Positions 11,186 through 23,128 of a stretch of 64,000 bases of DNA are shown here, one piece after another. The DNA is from Papaver somniferum. Its lineage: Eukaryota > Streptophyta > Magnoliopsida > Ranunculales > Papaveraceae. The notes under the pieces are model-generated. The model had not been told where the DNA came from. It saw only the letters and a program-made list of their open reading frames with translations, and made no database searches. Both the position numbers and the translations under genes were made by a program. The first letter of the stretch is position 1, and the number at the start of each line of letters is the position of its first letter. The stretch lies in assembly GCF_003573695.1 (NCBI RefSeq), contig NC_039361.1:37247393-37311392 (forward strand), given 5' to 3'.

Positions 11186-12480
11186 TCTACTTCAGTGTAT
11201 CATCATACCAGGCGCAAACTGCAGCAATATGATACCTATGGAAACGTCTACAAAAATGGTAATTCTTAACTCTTACCTCTTTACAATTCCACTAACAATA
11301 GTGATTGTGCCGCAAGAGCAAACACTCCAAAATTAATTCGTTCCTTGAAACTTGCAATAACGAACGAAGCTTTACTAATTTCTGAAACTGATTTTTCATA
11401 AAATCGTAGACACAATTTTCATAGCATAAACATCCACAACTGAGATATGAAATTTACATCAAGACAATATTTCATCATGAATAAATTGTCAAATTTCGAG
11501 GATTACTCAAAATCCATGTTTTGATTTTACGAAACAATGAAAAACCGTGATTAACTCACGTAAAAAAAAAATCGACGTGGGCTCGGGCTCAAGTGGGTTT
11601 ATCAAAAAAAAAGTCTTTGTGAAGCTCCACGGTTTCATGATAAAAAAAATCTATTTTCCTTCGTACGAGCATTTTTCTTTAAAACGAAGGTTTATCTTGG
11701 TTTTGTGAAAGCTCACATCTTTTAGGATAAAGTTTTGGTTTCCATGAAAGCTCATAAACAAAATTTTATCACTGGACGCAAGTCAATTTCAAAAGAAAAA
11801 TCTCTCTCAAGTTAGGGATTATTGCTAGTTTCATGAACTAATGACCGAACGAACATACGTTTAAATAAAATAAGGGTTTTTCAACAAAACTCACACTCAT
11901 ATATACACATGTATAAAATTTTTGGCATGATCAAAGCGTGAGCAACTCATGAAATCAGCAAAAAAAAAAAAGTTGACGTACCTGGTCGGCGCCAGAGTTG
12001 GCCGGCGATGGGCGGTGACGGTCGGCTCCGGCGAAAATTTTCTTCTCCTGTTGCTGCTGACGTGAGGGAGATGGTGAATTGATGGAGATGGTGGTGGGCC
12101 AAGGTGAGAGAAAATTAAAAAAAAGGGGGGATTAATTCCCTTTTATATCAAATTTTATTTCCAAAACATAATTTCATAAGGATTTCCTTATCGGGTCCGG
12201 CCCGTGAGTCCTAAAACGACCAAGGATCCGTCATCAAATCAGCGGTTCTACACCAATTTATGCTCACTGGATGGCACTCTATTATACCACTGGGGTTTTC
12301 GCTCAAACCATGGTTTGCTCATTCGGTCGAAATCCGATAATGTCTTATCTTATGACTAAGTTCAATTCCGTATTTTTGTCTGTACCTGGAAAAAGCCCTG
12401 ATTAAAATGGCGCAAATGTACTTAGATATAATGCACAGACCAGCATTTGAATACGCAAGCGAACATTTCAAAAATACGAA
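11186..12480. other. Non-coding upstream region of the PMD gene
   Basis: AT-rich with no supported ORF. It contains the promoter side of the PMD gene (minus strand). Several long A or T runs occur at 11560-11660 and 11959-11971, and a short GC-rich stretch at 11979-12060. I see no protein family. Confidence 0.5.
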
Positions 12481-13400
12481 TGAATGAGGAACCTATGCAA
12501 AATAGGAAGGAAAAATAATAATAATAAAATATTATCAAAGGCGCCAGGGGACTGGGCTAACCAGCCGGCCGGTCATGTCGTGACCAGTCCCACGCCCAAT
12601 TTTATATTTTATTATTTTTCCCTGATCTCATGAAAATTCTCTCATTCGAGCAAATCTCCTTCGTTTTAAGGAAATTCTCTAATCTCATGATATTTCTTTA
12701 TGTCAAAGAAAATAATAAAATTAGAGAAAGGTGTCACAGGACCGAGCACCAGCCGGCCGTCCATGCCCTAGCCGTCGTCGGTCCCACACCTCACGGTTCC
12801 CCATTATTTTATTATTATTTCCCTCAATCCATGAAAATTCTCTGATTTGATGAATTTTCCCTAAAACCATGAAAATTCCCTGATTTCATGAATTTTCCCT
12901 AAACCCATGAAAAATATTATAAAATTAAGAAAAGCTCATGGGACCGAGCCCTAGTCGGCCGGTCATGCCCTCACCGGTCTCACATGCCTCTTATTTTATT
13001 ATTATTGTTTGTTTTGCTTTCCTCATTCCATGAAAACTCCCGAATTTCAACAAAATACCTTGGTTTCAACAAATCTCTTTGATTTTATGAAAATTCCCAA
13101 AAATCATGAAAATTACATAAAATTGGGAAAAGTGCCATAGGACTGTGCCCGTTGGCCGGCCGTCCATGCCTTGACCATTGTCAGTCCCACACTCCATCAT
13201 TCCCTATTTTATTATTATATTATTTCTCTCATCTCATGGAAGTTCCCTAATTTCATAAAACTCTCCAGTTTCATGGAATTTCCCTCAATTCAGAGAAAAT
13301 ACATAAAACTGGGAAAGTGTGGGACCGTATTTGTCAGCCGGTCGGCCATGCCCTAGCCGTGGCAGGTCCCACACCTTGCAATTCCCTGTTTTATTTATTA
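12480..13400. repeat. Tandem array, five units of about 182-202 bp
   Basis: Each unit has a GC-rich core of the form GCCGGCCGGTCATG or GGCCGTCCATG followed by a variable GTCCCAC, then an AT-rich half with TTTTATTATTATTT and CATGAAAATTC. The CATG of the core falls at 12574, 12762, 12964, 13165 and 13347, so units are 188, 202, 201 and 182 bases long. Reverse-complement partners (ATGAAAATTC and GAATTTTCAT) lie within units. No coding potential. Variable tandem repeats between pol and the 3' LTR are a known trait of Tat-lineage elements. Confidence 0.85.
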
Positions 13401-14399
13401 TTTTTCATCATCTCATGTATTTTTCCTAGTTTCAGCAAAACCTTGGATTCTGCATATTTTCTCAGAAAGTTGCTCAAACGCGCATCGGAAAATATTGAAA
13501 CTCTCAGGACTGAGACACAGACATTATAGTGACGCGAGCACATCCCCTTGACCGACCAAGGGTGGCTCGAAGGATTTCAAACATCCGGTCCCACACGTTT
13601 TAATGATTTTAACCTAATTTGCTCAATTGCTCGTATTAGGTTCAAACTCTTTTCAGACGATTGAGGGTTTGCTCGAACGACCATCAATTGGTCCCGCGGC
13701 CACCAAGATCCGGTCTCATGACCTCTTGGTCGGTCCCTCATCTTTTCATGGCTAGGTTTTATTATCTGTCGCTCACACGGGCATTATTTTAATAAATGAT
13801 TAAACCAGCATTTATCATTCTTTCACCAACTGGTCCTCAAGAGACTTTGGTATTTTTCTCATTCGAGCATCTGGATGTTACATGGTGGACTCATCATCCC
13901 ATGTAGCCGGTACCTGCTTCACTCTGCGGTTGATTTTCAATAAATCATCAATTCTTTAAAATTAGGGTTTTGAATTCAGGAATCTGCAAAAACATGATTC
14001 TGAGCAGATTCAAATACCGATAATTTTATGTTGATTCCATTATCAACATTTTTGTTTGTTATACTTTACCCAGCAGTCAGTATCTTAAATTAATGTTTTA
14101 TTTGGTCCTGATACCAACAATTCATCAAACCGGCAATATTTGCTCAAACTAGCAATATTCGATCAGACTAGCAATATTTGCTCAGATTAAAAAATATTGG
14201 TTCAACTATCAATATTCAACAATTCAGCAACACAATTTTCTCATCTTAGGTAATCAACATAATAATACCTCGTCTCAGCAGGCGTATTTAATTCATAAGT
14301 TTCAGAACATTTGCAAATCATGTTCAACTCAGCAATACATGGGCTCATCGTCCCATAAAGTCAGCAACTGACTCCACAATCACGAGATATCAATCGTGT
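13401..14399. other. Non-coding, with short GCTCAAACTAGCAATATT-type repeats
   Basis: No gene seen. At 14125-14230 a unit of about 28 bases (TTTGCTCAAACTAGCAATA) recurs four to five times with changes. The word GCTCGAACG or GCTCRAAYG is spread over 13480-13870. This lies between the tandem array and the LTR, as expected of an element 3' untranslated region. Confidence 0.5.
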
Positions 14400-15060
14400 C
14401 ACATGAGGGATATCAACTAGGGTTTTGGTCTGGCGGTCTACAACACGTGTGTTCACCCACGACGAGAATGTGAGCAAGTCGTGCAATAATTTGGAAGAGT
14501 CAGCAAAGTAGTGGGTGGAAAATTAACCAAGTCTCTGCACAATGAGAAACTGGTTTTGACATGATTTCCCACTTCCCCACTCTCTGATTCCAGCAACTGT
14601 CACACTTCATGGGATCATGGTGTTTTCAATTTAGTAATATAATAGACCTCAGAATCATGATTGAAAAAGGACAAGGAATTTCTCGGCAAGTTCACACAGA
14701 CAATCTTTCATCTACACGAACTCATCGTCTGAGCAATCACTCTCAATTGAGTAAAATTCAATCATTCAGAGCGTTCTTACGCTGAATTCACAACACACCT
14801 ACAATCTCAGATCACCATTGATTTCACATATTTCTCAGCTTCCCTCCTACAAATCAACCCACCCTCTCTTGTGACCGAATTGACTCTGGAACGGCCATTG
14901 TTCTTGGTTTAGGCCGGAGTCCTACAGATTGATCTCTCAAACTTAAAGCACTCCCTTCTTGTAGTGCATCTGTGTGAGGTTCAACATTTCGCTCGGTTCA
15001 AGGAGTCTCCGCACGGACGTCTTCTTAAATCCGTAAAAACCGGCAAATCGTTTTTCCCCA
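14400..15060 (+). mobile_element. LTR of the same family as 5379-6160, plus orientation (boundaries uncertain)
   Basis: Positions 14835-14960 match the minus-strand copy near 5460-5600 in the same order (GTGACCGAA, CTGGAACGGCCATT, TTCTTGGTTTAG, ACAGATTGATCTCTC, ACTCCCTT). This copy lies where the 3' LTR of the plus-strand gag-pro element at 1-1908 would be, after the antisense PMD gene and the tandem array. Outer ends are not resolved: I do not see a clear TG start or polypurine tract, and 15000-15060 is set by loss of similarity. Confidence 0.45.
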
Positions 15061-16711
15061 TCTACAGTACTCTCCCTGTGAATTCTTCCAGGAAAGTCAA
15101 TTCAATTTGCTCATCGAATTTTCGGACAAATTGTAACTTTAATACAATTTGGTCAAGGAGATTTCAGAAAGGTTCCCCTTAACCTAATGTGAAGAATGGT
15201 GTTCAAGATGTGAAAAAGGTTCATGTAGATGGAAACAACAGTGGAGATATGAAGGACAACCTTAATCTAATAATCGAGGGATACAGGGATCTTATCAACA
15301 TGCTGTGAAAATCCTCCAAACAAACTACTTCAGGTAAGGACTCGAACTTAGTCTCGTATTTTGATAATATCAAGTTGTATGATAACTTTTCACATCAAAA
15401 ACGATTCTTTCCTAGAATTGGAAGGAAAAGGATACTCAACCGTGAACATCATTCATTTAATGAGCTTATGTATCATACTTGTGCTAATTAATCACAAGGT
15501 TGAAATCTCACTCACACAAAAAATCCTGGTTGAGTGAGATATGGTTAGGAATACTTATTGGTATATGTGCTTTCTAATTAGTCAAGTTATTTTATTATCA
15601 TCCATAGGTAAACTATTGTCTACAGATAGCACTGCCTAAGTATTGTTTGTGTCTCAAGAATCTCTTTGTTTTTCTTATTGTTTTAGTTTCGAAGAAGTTT
15701 TTGTTGCAACTAAGTTTCCTGCTACTCCTGTGCTCTAAATTGTTTCTCTGTGGAGATATACAATTTTATTGAGCCAAAAATTTGTGAAAGAAAATATTCA
15801 CGCAGAAAAATTGTTGTTTAGTCTTAAGGTACGTTTCGTTTTATTTTTTATTGGGTTCGGACTGTGTTCGTACGGGTACCCATAACTTACTTGTCACGAA
15901 CAGTCTTTAGAAACCCTAATAGTTACCTTCCCTAAGAAACCATTTAAATAGCAAACCTATTGACTCACTACGCATACTCTAGGTTATTGTCGTTTTGTCA
16001 AGAATGTCTTCACCTTCTCGCACTAGTGGTTTTGCAAGAGGTTTTCTCCCGTCTAGGATTTATCATCATTTTGATGACGTATTTTCTTCTGTCTATCTAT
16101 CAACACTAGTGGTTTTTTCAGCATTATTGTGTTCTAGCTTTTGACGACATGTTTTTTTTTCTGTCTATGATTTATAAGCATGAATTCCAAATGTGAGATG
16201 GTTCGGGGTTGAAGGAGAAAATAATGTTCTTGTTATGAATGATTTACTTGGACATAGTCCGAAAGATCTCTTTAAAGCCTGATTTAATGCTTGGTGATCA
16301 CATGGTAAGCCCTTTTCTTAAAAATTCTAGTGCTAATGTTGTTAACTTTTAGTACCATTGTTTTTCTATAAGTCGTGCCTTTATGGTGTTTGCGAATAAT
16401 TTTGTCAGATCAGTCGAGCGGAATTGGTTCAGGTCAAATATTTATTGCATAGAGTTATTAATCCATACATGCGTAGAGGTTTAAAAATCATTATAGACAC
16501 TCTAGCACTTAAACATGGTAAATGGGTTTTCTATTTGTAAGCGTCATCAACTAAATAGAAGACAATATCTACCGCATGTGGATATGTCCTACTGCATTGT
16601 TGTAATATGTAAGAAGTCAAAAGTCACATCTTAAATTGTAGCTTAATGACCATTTGAATATTATACATGTATTTCCTGCCATAGTGGAACACGTATGTCT
16701 TAGACATGCGA
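15061..16711. other. Non-coding, retrotransposon-like
   Basis: No supported gene. A short readable stretch at 15184-15304 (around VKNGVQDVKK and LNLIIEGYRDLINML) ends in a stop and could be a gag or env-like remnant, but I cannot name it. At 15830-15960 an LTR-like stretch is followed by AT-rich sequence. This block may be the unique part of the copia LTR whose conserved part starts at 16712. Confidence 0.4.
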
Positions 16712-19700
16712 TCTACGAGTATCATTGGTGGGAAAATATATAATTGTAGTGTTATTGTAGTTTTCGATTATTGATTTGATTGACTAACGCTTGATGAAAC
16801 TTTGATTGCACCTAGTTTTTCTATTCTTGAGAATCTTACCTTCTGATATAAGGCTCACTCAAACTAGTCAAAGCATCAACGGGATACTTAGAACCTTTTT
16901 CGGATCTAAAGACATCTTGTGATATTCCATTGCTAACAGTCTTTGTTCTGTGTGTGATTAATCACAAGAAGATTCAAGTGGTATTGTGCAGGTTATTATT
17001 GAAGACAAACGAAGATCAGAAAACGACGAAATTTTTCTTATTAGTTTTTGTATCTTGTGAATTGTGTGCACAAACCTTGATCATCTGGGATCCAACTAGA
17101 ATCGTGTTTATTTTTGATAGACTTGATTGGCTAGTTGCGTGAGATCGGCATCACCTTATGGTTTTTCTTTGATATCTATATTGATTGATTGAAAATCTAG
17201 AGTTTGATTATTTCGGTAGTCAAAGTTTAGATTGATCTAACTAGATTAAACAGAAGAGCCTTTGTTAACGACTCATTAGTATCTTATTACCAAGATTGAA
17301 TAGAGTAGTTTCCAAACAGATTTATCTTTTACCGTTTGGAATACGATCAAAAAGATTGGTGATTCACATGCGTGACTCTAGAAGTCGAAGATCCAAGGAT
17401 ACTGAGGAAACTAAGAAACTAGGGGTAGTCTACTTGGTCTCAACTATATAAAGTTGGTATTATATTTTGTATAGCGGCCTAATTATGAGAGTATTCAAAA
17501 CTTGACTAGGTCCCGGATTATTTTTTTTTGCATTTGCGGTTTCCCCGTTAACAAAATCTTGTTGTTTCATTTACTTTATTTTCGTATTATAATTAAATAA
17601 ATTACGCAAGGACGTTAATCCTAGTCACTTGATATTGATCCTATATAGTTTCGGTTTAATACCGTACATATTATCAAGTGATCACTTTTGTAGCGCCCCC
17701 TAAACTAGTAACTGACTAATCCAAGAAATTAACTAAAAAAGAGGCACTAAAAATCTAAATCATTGACTTAAACATTTAATTAAGAAATCTGCTACAGAAC
17801 TTAACCCGAAACTATCCCCGGTCAGAAATATAAATATACAAGAACTCCTCTCAAATGATACATATACACTAGTCATTTGGTTTACAAATACAATATGCAA
17901 TATAATAAACATAATAAAAGTGAACCAACTAACGAAATCAACCCTTGAAACTTTCGCTGCGCAACTATGATCTGTCTCTGAAACTGAAAGTGGGAACGGG
18001 TGAGCACATCATCCTTAAAAGGGGTGCTCAATAGGAATAACATTTAACTTTCAAGTAATCATTGGACATGATCTAGAAAACAATACATGTTTTTCCTAAA
18101 TATCAAGAGGCAATCAATTCACAGAAGTAAACAATCATGTATATGAAACTAACTCCTTCATCAAACAATGTATAATATTTGTGCTAACCACACTCAATAA
18201 TAATATTGCGGTGCATCGCCCTAGCCATGTGCATAAAAGCTGAAAGTAAGCATATATAAAAGAAGGAGCAGTATCCTATATACCACATATGGAAATTCTA
18301 ATTTTCAAACATATAATTGAAATTCTTATTTCCCAAACAATTCATAAAGACAAACAGAGAACTACAATTCCTTTCCAAACAATGGAAAGATTAAAAGAGA
18401 TAACAAAACTTTCGGAATTTAAAATAAAACAATGCATGGAATACACAATCAGATAATGAATGAACTTGTTAAACATAAACTTTTGTTGAAGAAAACAACA
18501 ATGATCACAAAAGAGTTAAAGTATTCCCACCTCTTTTGATGACAAGCCACGCCTAGCTAGAGATCCACGATCCACTGGTTCGTCCTTTGAATCGATCGTT
18601 GTTAATATAGACTAACTGTTAATTACACAAGAAGTCTAAGAATCTAGCCAAAGTGGCTCACATAAGAATCATATAAGTCTATCTAATAGTTCTAAGCCCA
18701 TTTATGGTTCTCATGTTGGTTATCCAGTCCATTAGCTGAGTCTTAGGAATATTTACAACTTTGTAGAAGAAATCAAAGTCTAATTCGGACCACAAGAGGT
18801 CTAAAATATCAAAACTATCCTAAGCCCAAGTCCGCCAAAGTCAACTAACAGCCTCTAACGGTCCAACTAACAGTCAAAGATCAACTAAAAGTCAACGTCA
18901 GTCAAAGGTCAAGTTCAGGGTCAAAGCCAAAGTCTCATCGACGGTCAACTCAGGTCAAGACAAGGTGACTCGGTGAGTCAAATGAGTTAGAAAACCGAGT
19001 CAGCTAAACTAACTCAGTCAAACAACTGACTAGGATGACTAATAGGCCACAAGCCTAAGCTAAACTCTATTACAGATTTCATTTCAATAACAAACTATTC
19101 ATTCTTTCTAAATGAACTTCAAAATCAATTTACAAATACAATTAAAATTTACCTGCAATTGCAGTTCCAAGCTTTCGCTCTTTCTACAACTACAAGCTCA
19201 ACTTCACCACATTCATCTAACTCTGAATCAACAAAATCAACACTTTATCTTCTCTCTGGTAACACCACTATGACAAATCATAACAACAGAAACTTAACTC
19301 CATCTCTAAAACATCAACTACATCTTAAAACAGCTTTACCATTTAGCAAACATACCACTTGCCTCAATCTACATCTGCAATACAACACTAGTTCCATTTC
19401 TGTAAAACAAACACCAGACCGCCCATTACAATCATTTTCATCATCACCTGCAGTATCACTTCATCATCCACCCATGACTCATATCCTCTCTGCAATCACC
19501 ACCAGCTATACTTCAATCTGTAGCAGCAACATAAAAGTACAGTCTAGCTCAACTCCAATACGATCTAATTAAACCACAACAATTCAATTCATCTTTTACA
19601 AACACCATATACAAATCTTCACCACCAGACCTCAACACCAGCACTACTGGATTACAGCCACCTTCATTACCACCCTTTTCCCCAAAATCTCAAGTCAAAT

Positions 19701-21176
19701 CTATACACAAACATCCATCTCAGCTTAACTAATTCAGATCATTCCCTATATTAGTCCAGCACATCTCCTTTCCCTATAATCCAGTAACAACTATAAATAT
19801 CTACTGAGTAACTCAACACCACCAGCAACAGTTCAATTACACAACTCCTACTCCATACATTCTACAAGAACAATCATAATTTCTTCCATTGAACCCTACA
19901 ATCTCTAAGCCATACTCAGCCTCCAGCCAAACTCCATCATATTCCATTTAGTTCATCTTCATCTTATATCCATACACCACAGCAGCACCATCCTCTTTTC
20001 CTAACTCTAATTCTTCTAAACCAACTATATAACCATCACCTTGAAATTTAACAACAGATTACTAATCCACATACAACAGTTCTATAACACTCTCTCCATA
20101 ATCAAATATCAAAACCCCTAATTGTATCTGTAGTGGTAATTCATCCCCCATATCAGAACCAATTTCTAAAAATACTTCAATCAATATAAACCCTAATTCC
20201 CAAACCAGTATCCTACAGAAACTGAAATTGAACTCAATATATCCGAACAAACTTCAATTAAGTACATACCCATCACTAATTACGCAGTTATAAAACTATT
20301 TCACATAAACTCAAAAGACTATCGACAACCCAAATTTATGAATTCTGTTTTACCTTCTTTGAGTTGAAATAACCATTTGCATCAATACCCCCATCAATAA
20401 ACATCAAGGTTCTCGACTGATTCATCACTACTCTTGATTTCTTCATCAAACCATAGTTATGCATATCATCTTTTGAATCGTCAGAACCACATACAACTTA
20501 CAAACCTAAGTTGAATTCTCTAATTTAACCTAAGTTGAATTCTCTAATTTTCTTTCCATCAACTCTAAATCATTTACCCTAACCAACACTACCACCAACA
20601 GTCACTGTATAATCTAACTCCTCTTTAATCGATCTCCTAATCATTAATTTATTATCTTAACCATCACTCGGATGAAGAACAGAGGAAAGCAGAGAAGGGA
20701 AGAAAAAAGAAGAAAGAGAAGAATAATAAAATAATAGAGTTTATCTTCTCGGTTTGGTGAAGATAAGGCCGACCACAATTTCTTCTACACCCAACGTTTG
20801 GATACGGGCAGCCCATGTCGGGCCAAGAAAAAAAATACCATTATTCCCTTCATATTAATCTGATGATATCTTCTTCATCCAGTATCCGAATGACACGTTC
20901 GAGTAGTCCAGTCCGCTTAAATTTTTGAGATCTAACCAGCGATACTAATTTTGTATCTAAATCATTGTAAAATTAATATTATTAATTAACGTTCGTGTTA
21001 AACTAAACGAATTATTATCGGCTAAATCGACACTTGACCGGTCTAATAGCGTTAACTAGCTCGAGGGTCCTTACAACTTTGTTGTTGTATTGTCTCGATT
21101 TCATATCCATAGACTATCACATAAATTGAATATTAAAGTTGTTGTATTGTCTCGACTTTGTCCATAGACGATCACA
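16712..21176 (+). mobile_element. Ty1/copia LTR copy 1, split by a solo LTR
   Basis: The parts 16712-17688 and 21081-21176 together match 23129-24263 in order: CTACGAGTA, GTAGTTTTCGATTATTGAT, TTTGATTGCACCTAGTTT, TCACAAGAAGATTCAAGTG, GTTTGGAATACGATC, GGACTAGGTCCCGG (or ACTAGGTCCCGG), AACAAAATCTTGTTG, and TTGATCCTATA. It is followed by primer-binding-like sequences and a copia gag in the same orientation, so it is a 5' LTR. The true 5' end lies upstream of the similarity break at 16712. Confidence 0.75.
17689..21075. mobile_element. 3387-bp solo LTR (or LARD-like element) with 5-bp target duplication
   Basis: The insert starts TGTAGCGCCCCCTAAAC and ends GGGTCCTTACA, that is TG...CA with short inverted ends (TGTARSG versus TGTAAGG). 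It is flanked by ACTTT on both sides (17684-17688 and 21076-21080). The homologous copia LTR at 24118-24122 has a single ACTTT and no insert, so it serves as the empty site. I see no internal LTR pair, primer site or coding region, which favours a solo LTR left by recombination; 3.4 kb is long but within the range of large plant gypsy LTRs. A polypurine run lies at 20675-20735. The frames at 19159-19572 and 20062-20250 match nothing. Confidence 0.85.
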
Positions 21177-21177
21177 C

Positions 21178-21257
21178 TTGGTATCAGAATCATAGGTTGA
21201 TATTTGAAATGTTGTGGTGTATTTGGGTACCCTGGTATTTCCAATTGGTATCAGAGT
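21178..21257 (+). other. Copia primer-binding sites (two candidates)
   Basis: TTGGTATCAGAAT at 21178-21190 and TTGGTATCAGAGT at 21245-21257 both match the TGGTATCAGAGC site, complementary to initiator tRNA-Met, used by most plant Ty1/copia elements. The first directly follows the LTR end (GATCACA). Two sites 67 bases apart is unusual; the second LTR copy keeps the distal one at 24334-24346 and has a degraded proximal one at 24266. Confidence 0.75.
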
Positions 21258-21313
21258 AGGGGAACACATAAGTATCTAACAATTAGAGTTTGGTGCGGTC
21301 CAACCTATAAGAA

Positions 21314-22290
21314 ATGAACTTAAATTCACATGAATCGATTTCTATTAACGTACCGCCAAGATTTGATGGCACAAATTATCCATTGTGAAAATCTGCTATG
21401 ATGTCTTTTCTTCAATCACACGATTTTAATACTTGGATATTAATCGAAGAAGGATATGAAAGACCGTAAGGGGAATATTCGGAAACTGAATTTAAACGCT
21501 TACATTTTATACTTATGAAGAAAGAGCTTTTTCCAAACAAAATTCAGATGATTTTAATTCCATAATACATATAGTGAGTCAATATCTTCTACATCATGTC
21601 TGCTTATGTGAAACTTCCAAGGAAGCTTGCTTTTGAGACCGTTTTCGAAGATAATATTTTAAAAAAGGAAGCTAGACTGCAATCACTCTTTTCTGAAAGA
21701 GAATACCTTAGAATGGGTGATAACGATCCCTATGAGGAGTTTAACACTAACCTTTCTGAGAATGGCAATGCTTATTTCTCACTTCAAACTATTATACCTG
21801 AAAAGGAAATAGTATGTAAGATTCTTAGATCGCTACCATCCAGATATGAGTCTAAGAAATATTCCATAATGGAAGCCACTGATCTTTCTATACTTTCCTA
21901 AATCTCTCTTGTACGAAGTTTAAAGATCTTTGATAAAAGAAATTTGCTGAAAAACAGGAATGTTGGATTCAATGCCACAAATAATACTAAACAATCTTCG
22001 AAAGAAGTAATTATAAATTGGGTTGGGGAATGTTGTAAATAGGATAAAACACTTGTTGAAAAAGAGTTTGAATCAACCATTGTACTCCTGACGCAACGGG
22101 TTAAGGATCTTCTATTGAAAAATAAACAGTTTCTTGACAAAACATCATTTTGTCACGAAAAGGATGATGAAAAAATTTGATGTTTCAAGTGTCGTGGTTT
22201 TGGGGATATGGCAAAAAACTGTTATAGAAAAAGAATTCAGAAGTGCAACAAATCTTATCACACTACCTGGATAATATTCCCGAGGAGAAA
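21314..22290 (+). pseudogene. Ty1/copia gag (UBN2 type) with zinc knuckle, decayed
   Basis: A single frame from ATG 21314 reads as copia gag once stops are ignored: the start has VPPRFDGTNYPL, the middle has LRMGDNDPYEEFN and KILRSLPSRYESK (21700-21850), the UBN2 signature, and the C-terminal part has CFKCRGFGDMAKNC near 22180. That knuckle has Asp where the CCHC motif needs His, a one-base change (CAT to GAT). Stops lie at 21388 (TGG to TGA), 21467, within 21569-21580, at 21899, 22038 and 22179. The reading ends about 22290 and no protease, integrase or reverse transcriptase follows, so pol is missing and the copy could move only in trans. Confidence 0.8.
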
Positions 22291-22339
22291 GTCTATGAAG
22301 GAATGTCATATGTTATAAAAATAACATAAGTTTGCATTT

Positions 22340-22570
22340 TTAGAACACTATACTAAAAGCCTGTCTTTTAATTAGTACAAATTTATCTATGAGAAAGAAT
22401 GTGATGTAAATTCATACAACATGGTAGTCATGGTGGTTTGGGCATAGGTCTGTGTAACATCCATATTCTTATGAAAGTTGTAACTCTTCGTTCTAAATCA
22501 TTTCAACTATGAGTATGCCAATGATAATTGAAGGTTGAGAGAAAATCAAGGAGCGATATAAAAGGATCCA
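22340..22570 (+). other. Sequence shared with an intron-exon junction of the U11/U12-59K-like gene
   Basis: This block matches 61180-61430 in order: AATTTATC, GAGAAAGAATGTGATG, ACAACAT, AGTCATGGT, CATATTCTTA, TAACTCTTC, AAATCAT, and AGTATGCC or AGTATGTC followed by GATAA. At 61 kb the block is an intron and the start of the next exon. The match appears to go on into exon-like sequence (GGTTGAG then AAATC near 22546, GGTTGA then AAAT near 61402). Either a gene piece was copied into this copia region or both places hold one unnamed repeat. Confidence 0.6.
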
Positions 22571-23128
22571 CTAGTGAAGGTAATTGAATAGTATTTGTAT
22601 AGTTTCAGAATTAGGATTTGTTGTGTAAAGATGCCAACATACTTTGAACACGAGCATTAACTCTTATCATTTATTGCTCAAAGATATTTCTTGGTACTCA
22701 AGGTGATCATGTACCGAAATAAATTGAGAATCTTTTAATTAAGGTTTTTGGTTTTATATGCTTTAATTACCAGCAATTAATGCATAACTCTAGAGAATAA
22801 AACTTAGTAATGTGCATTTACTAATTGGATATTTTTTATGAGGTATTTTGGAAAATATTGGACTACATTTATTGGAATTAGGAAAACCGAATTTGGGCAT
22901 TCACTGCATATCTTAAGAATATTTTCGGTTTTGGAAATTCCTTGGTGTCCAAACAACCTTGGTCTATAAATACCTAAGTTTTAATTTCTAGCACACTATA
23001 CTAAAGGCCAGAAAAACTTCATTTCTTGTTTTTTCTGGTGGAGCCTTCTATTCGAAGAGGAAAGTATCTTAATTAGGTGAAATCTCTTACGAACGCTCAT
23101 TTAAAGACTTATGTGGGATCAAGAATCT
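22571..23128. other. Non-coding, unassigned
   Basis: No gene. It may hold the 5' part of LTR copy 2 (the stretch 22960-23128 has the look of LTR leader sequence), but it does not match the sequence before 16712, so I leave it unassigned. Confidence 0.4.

Noticed and set aside
19159..19572. Ser/Thr-rich 137-residue ORF
   Set aside because: It lies inside the solo LTR, is compositionally simple and has no family or splice context.
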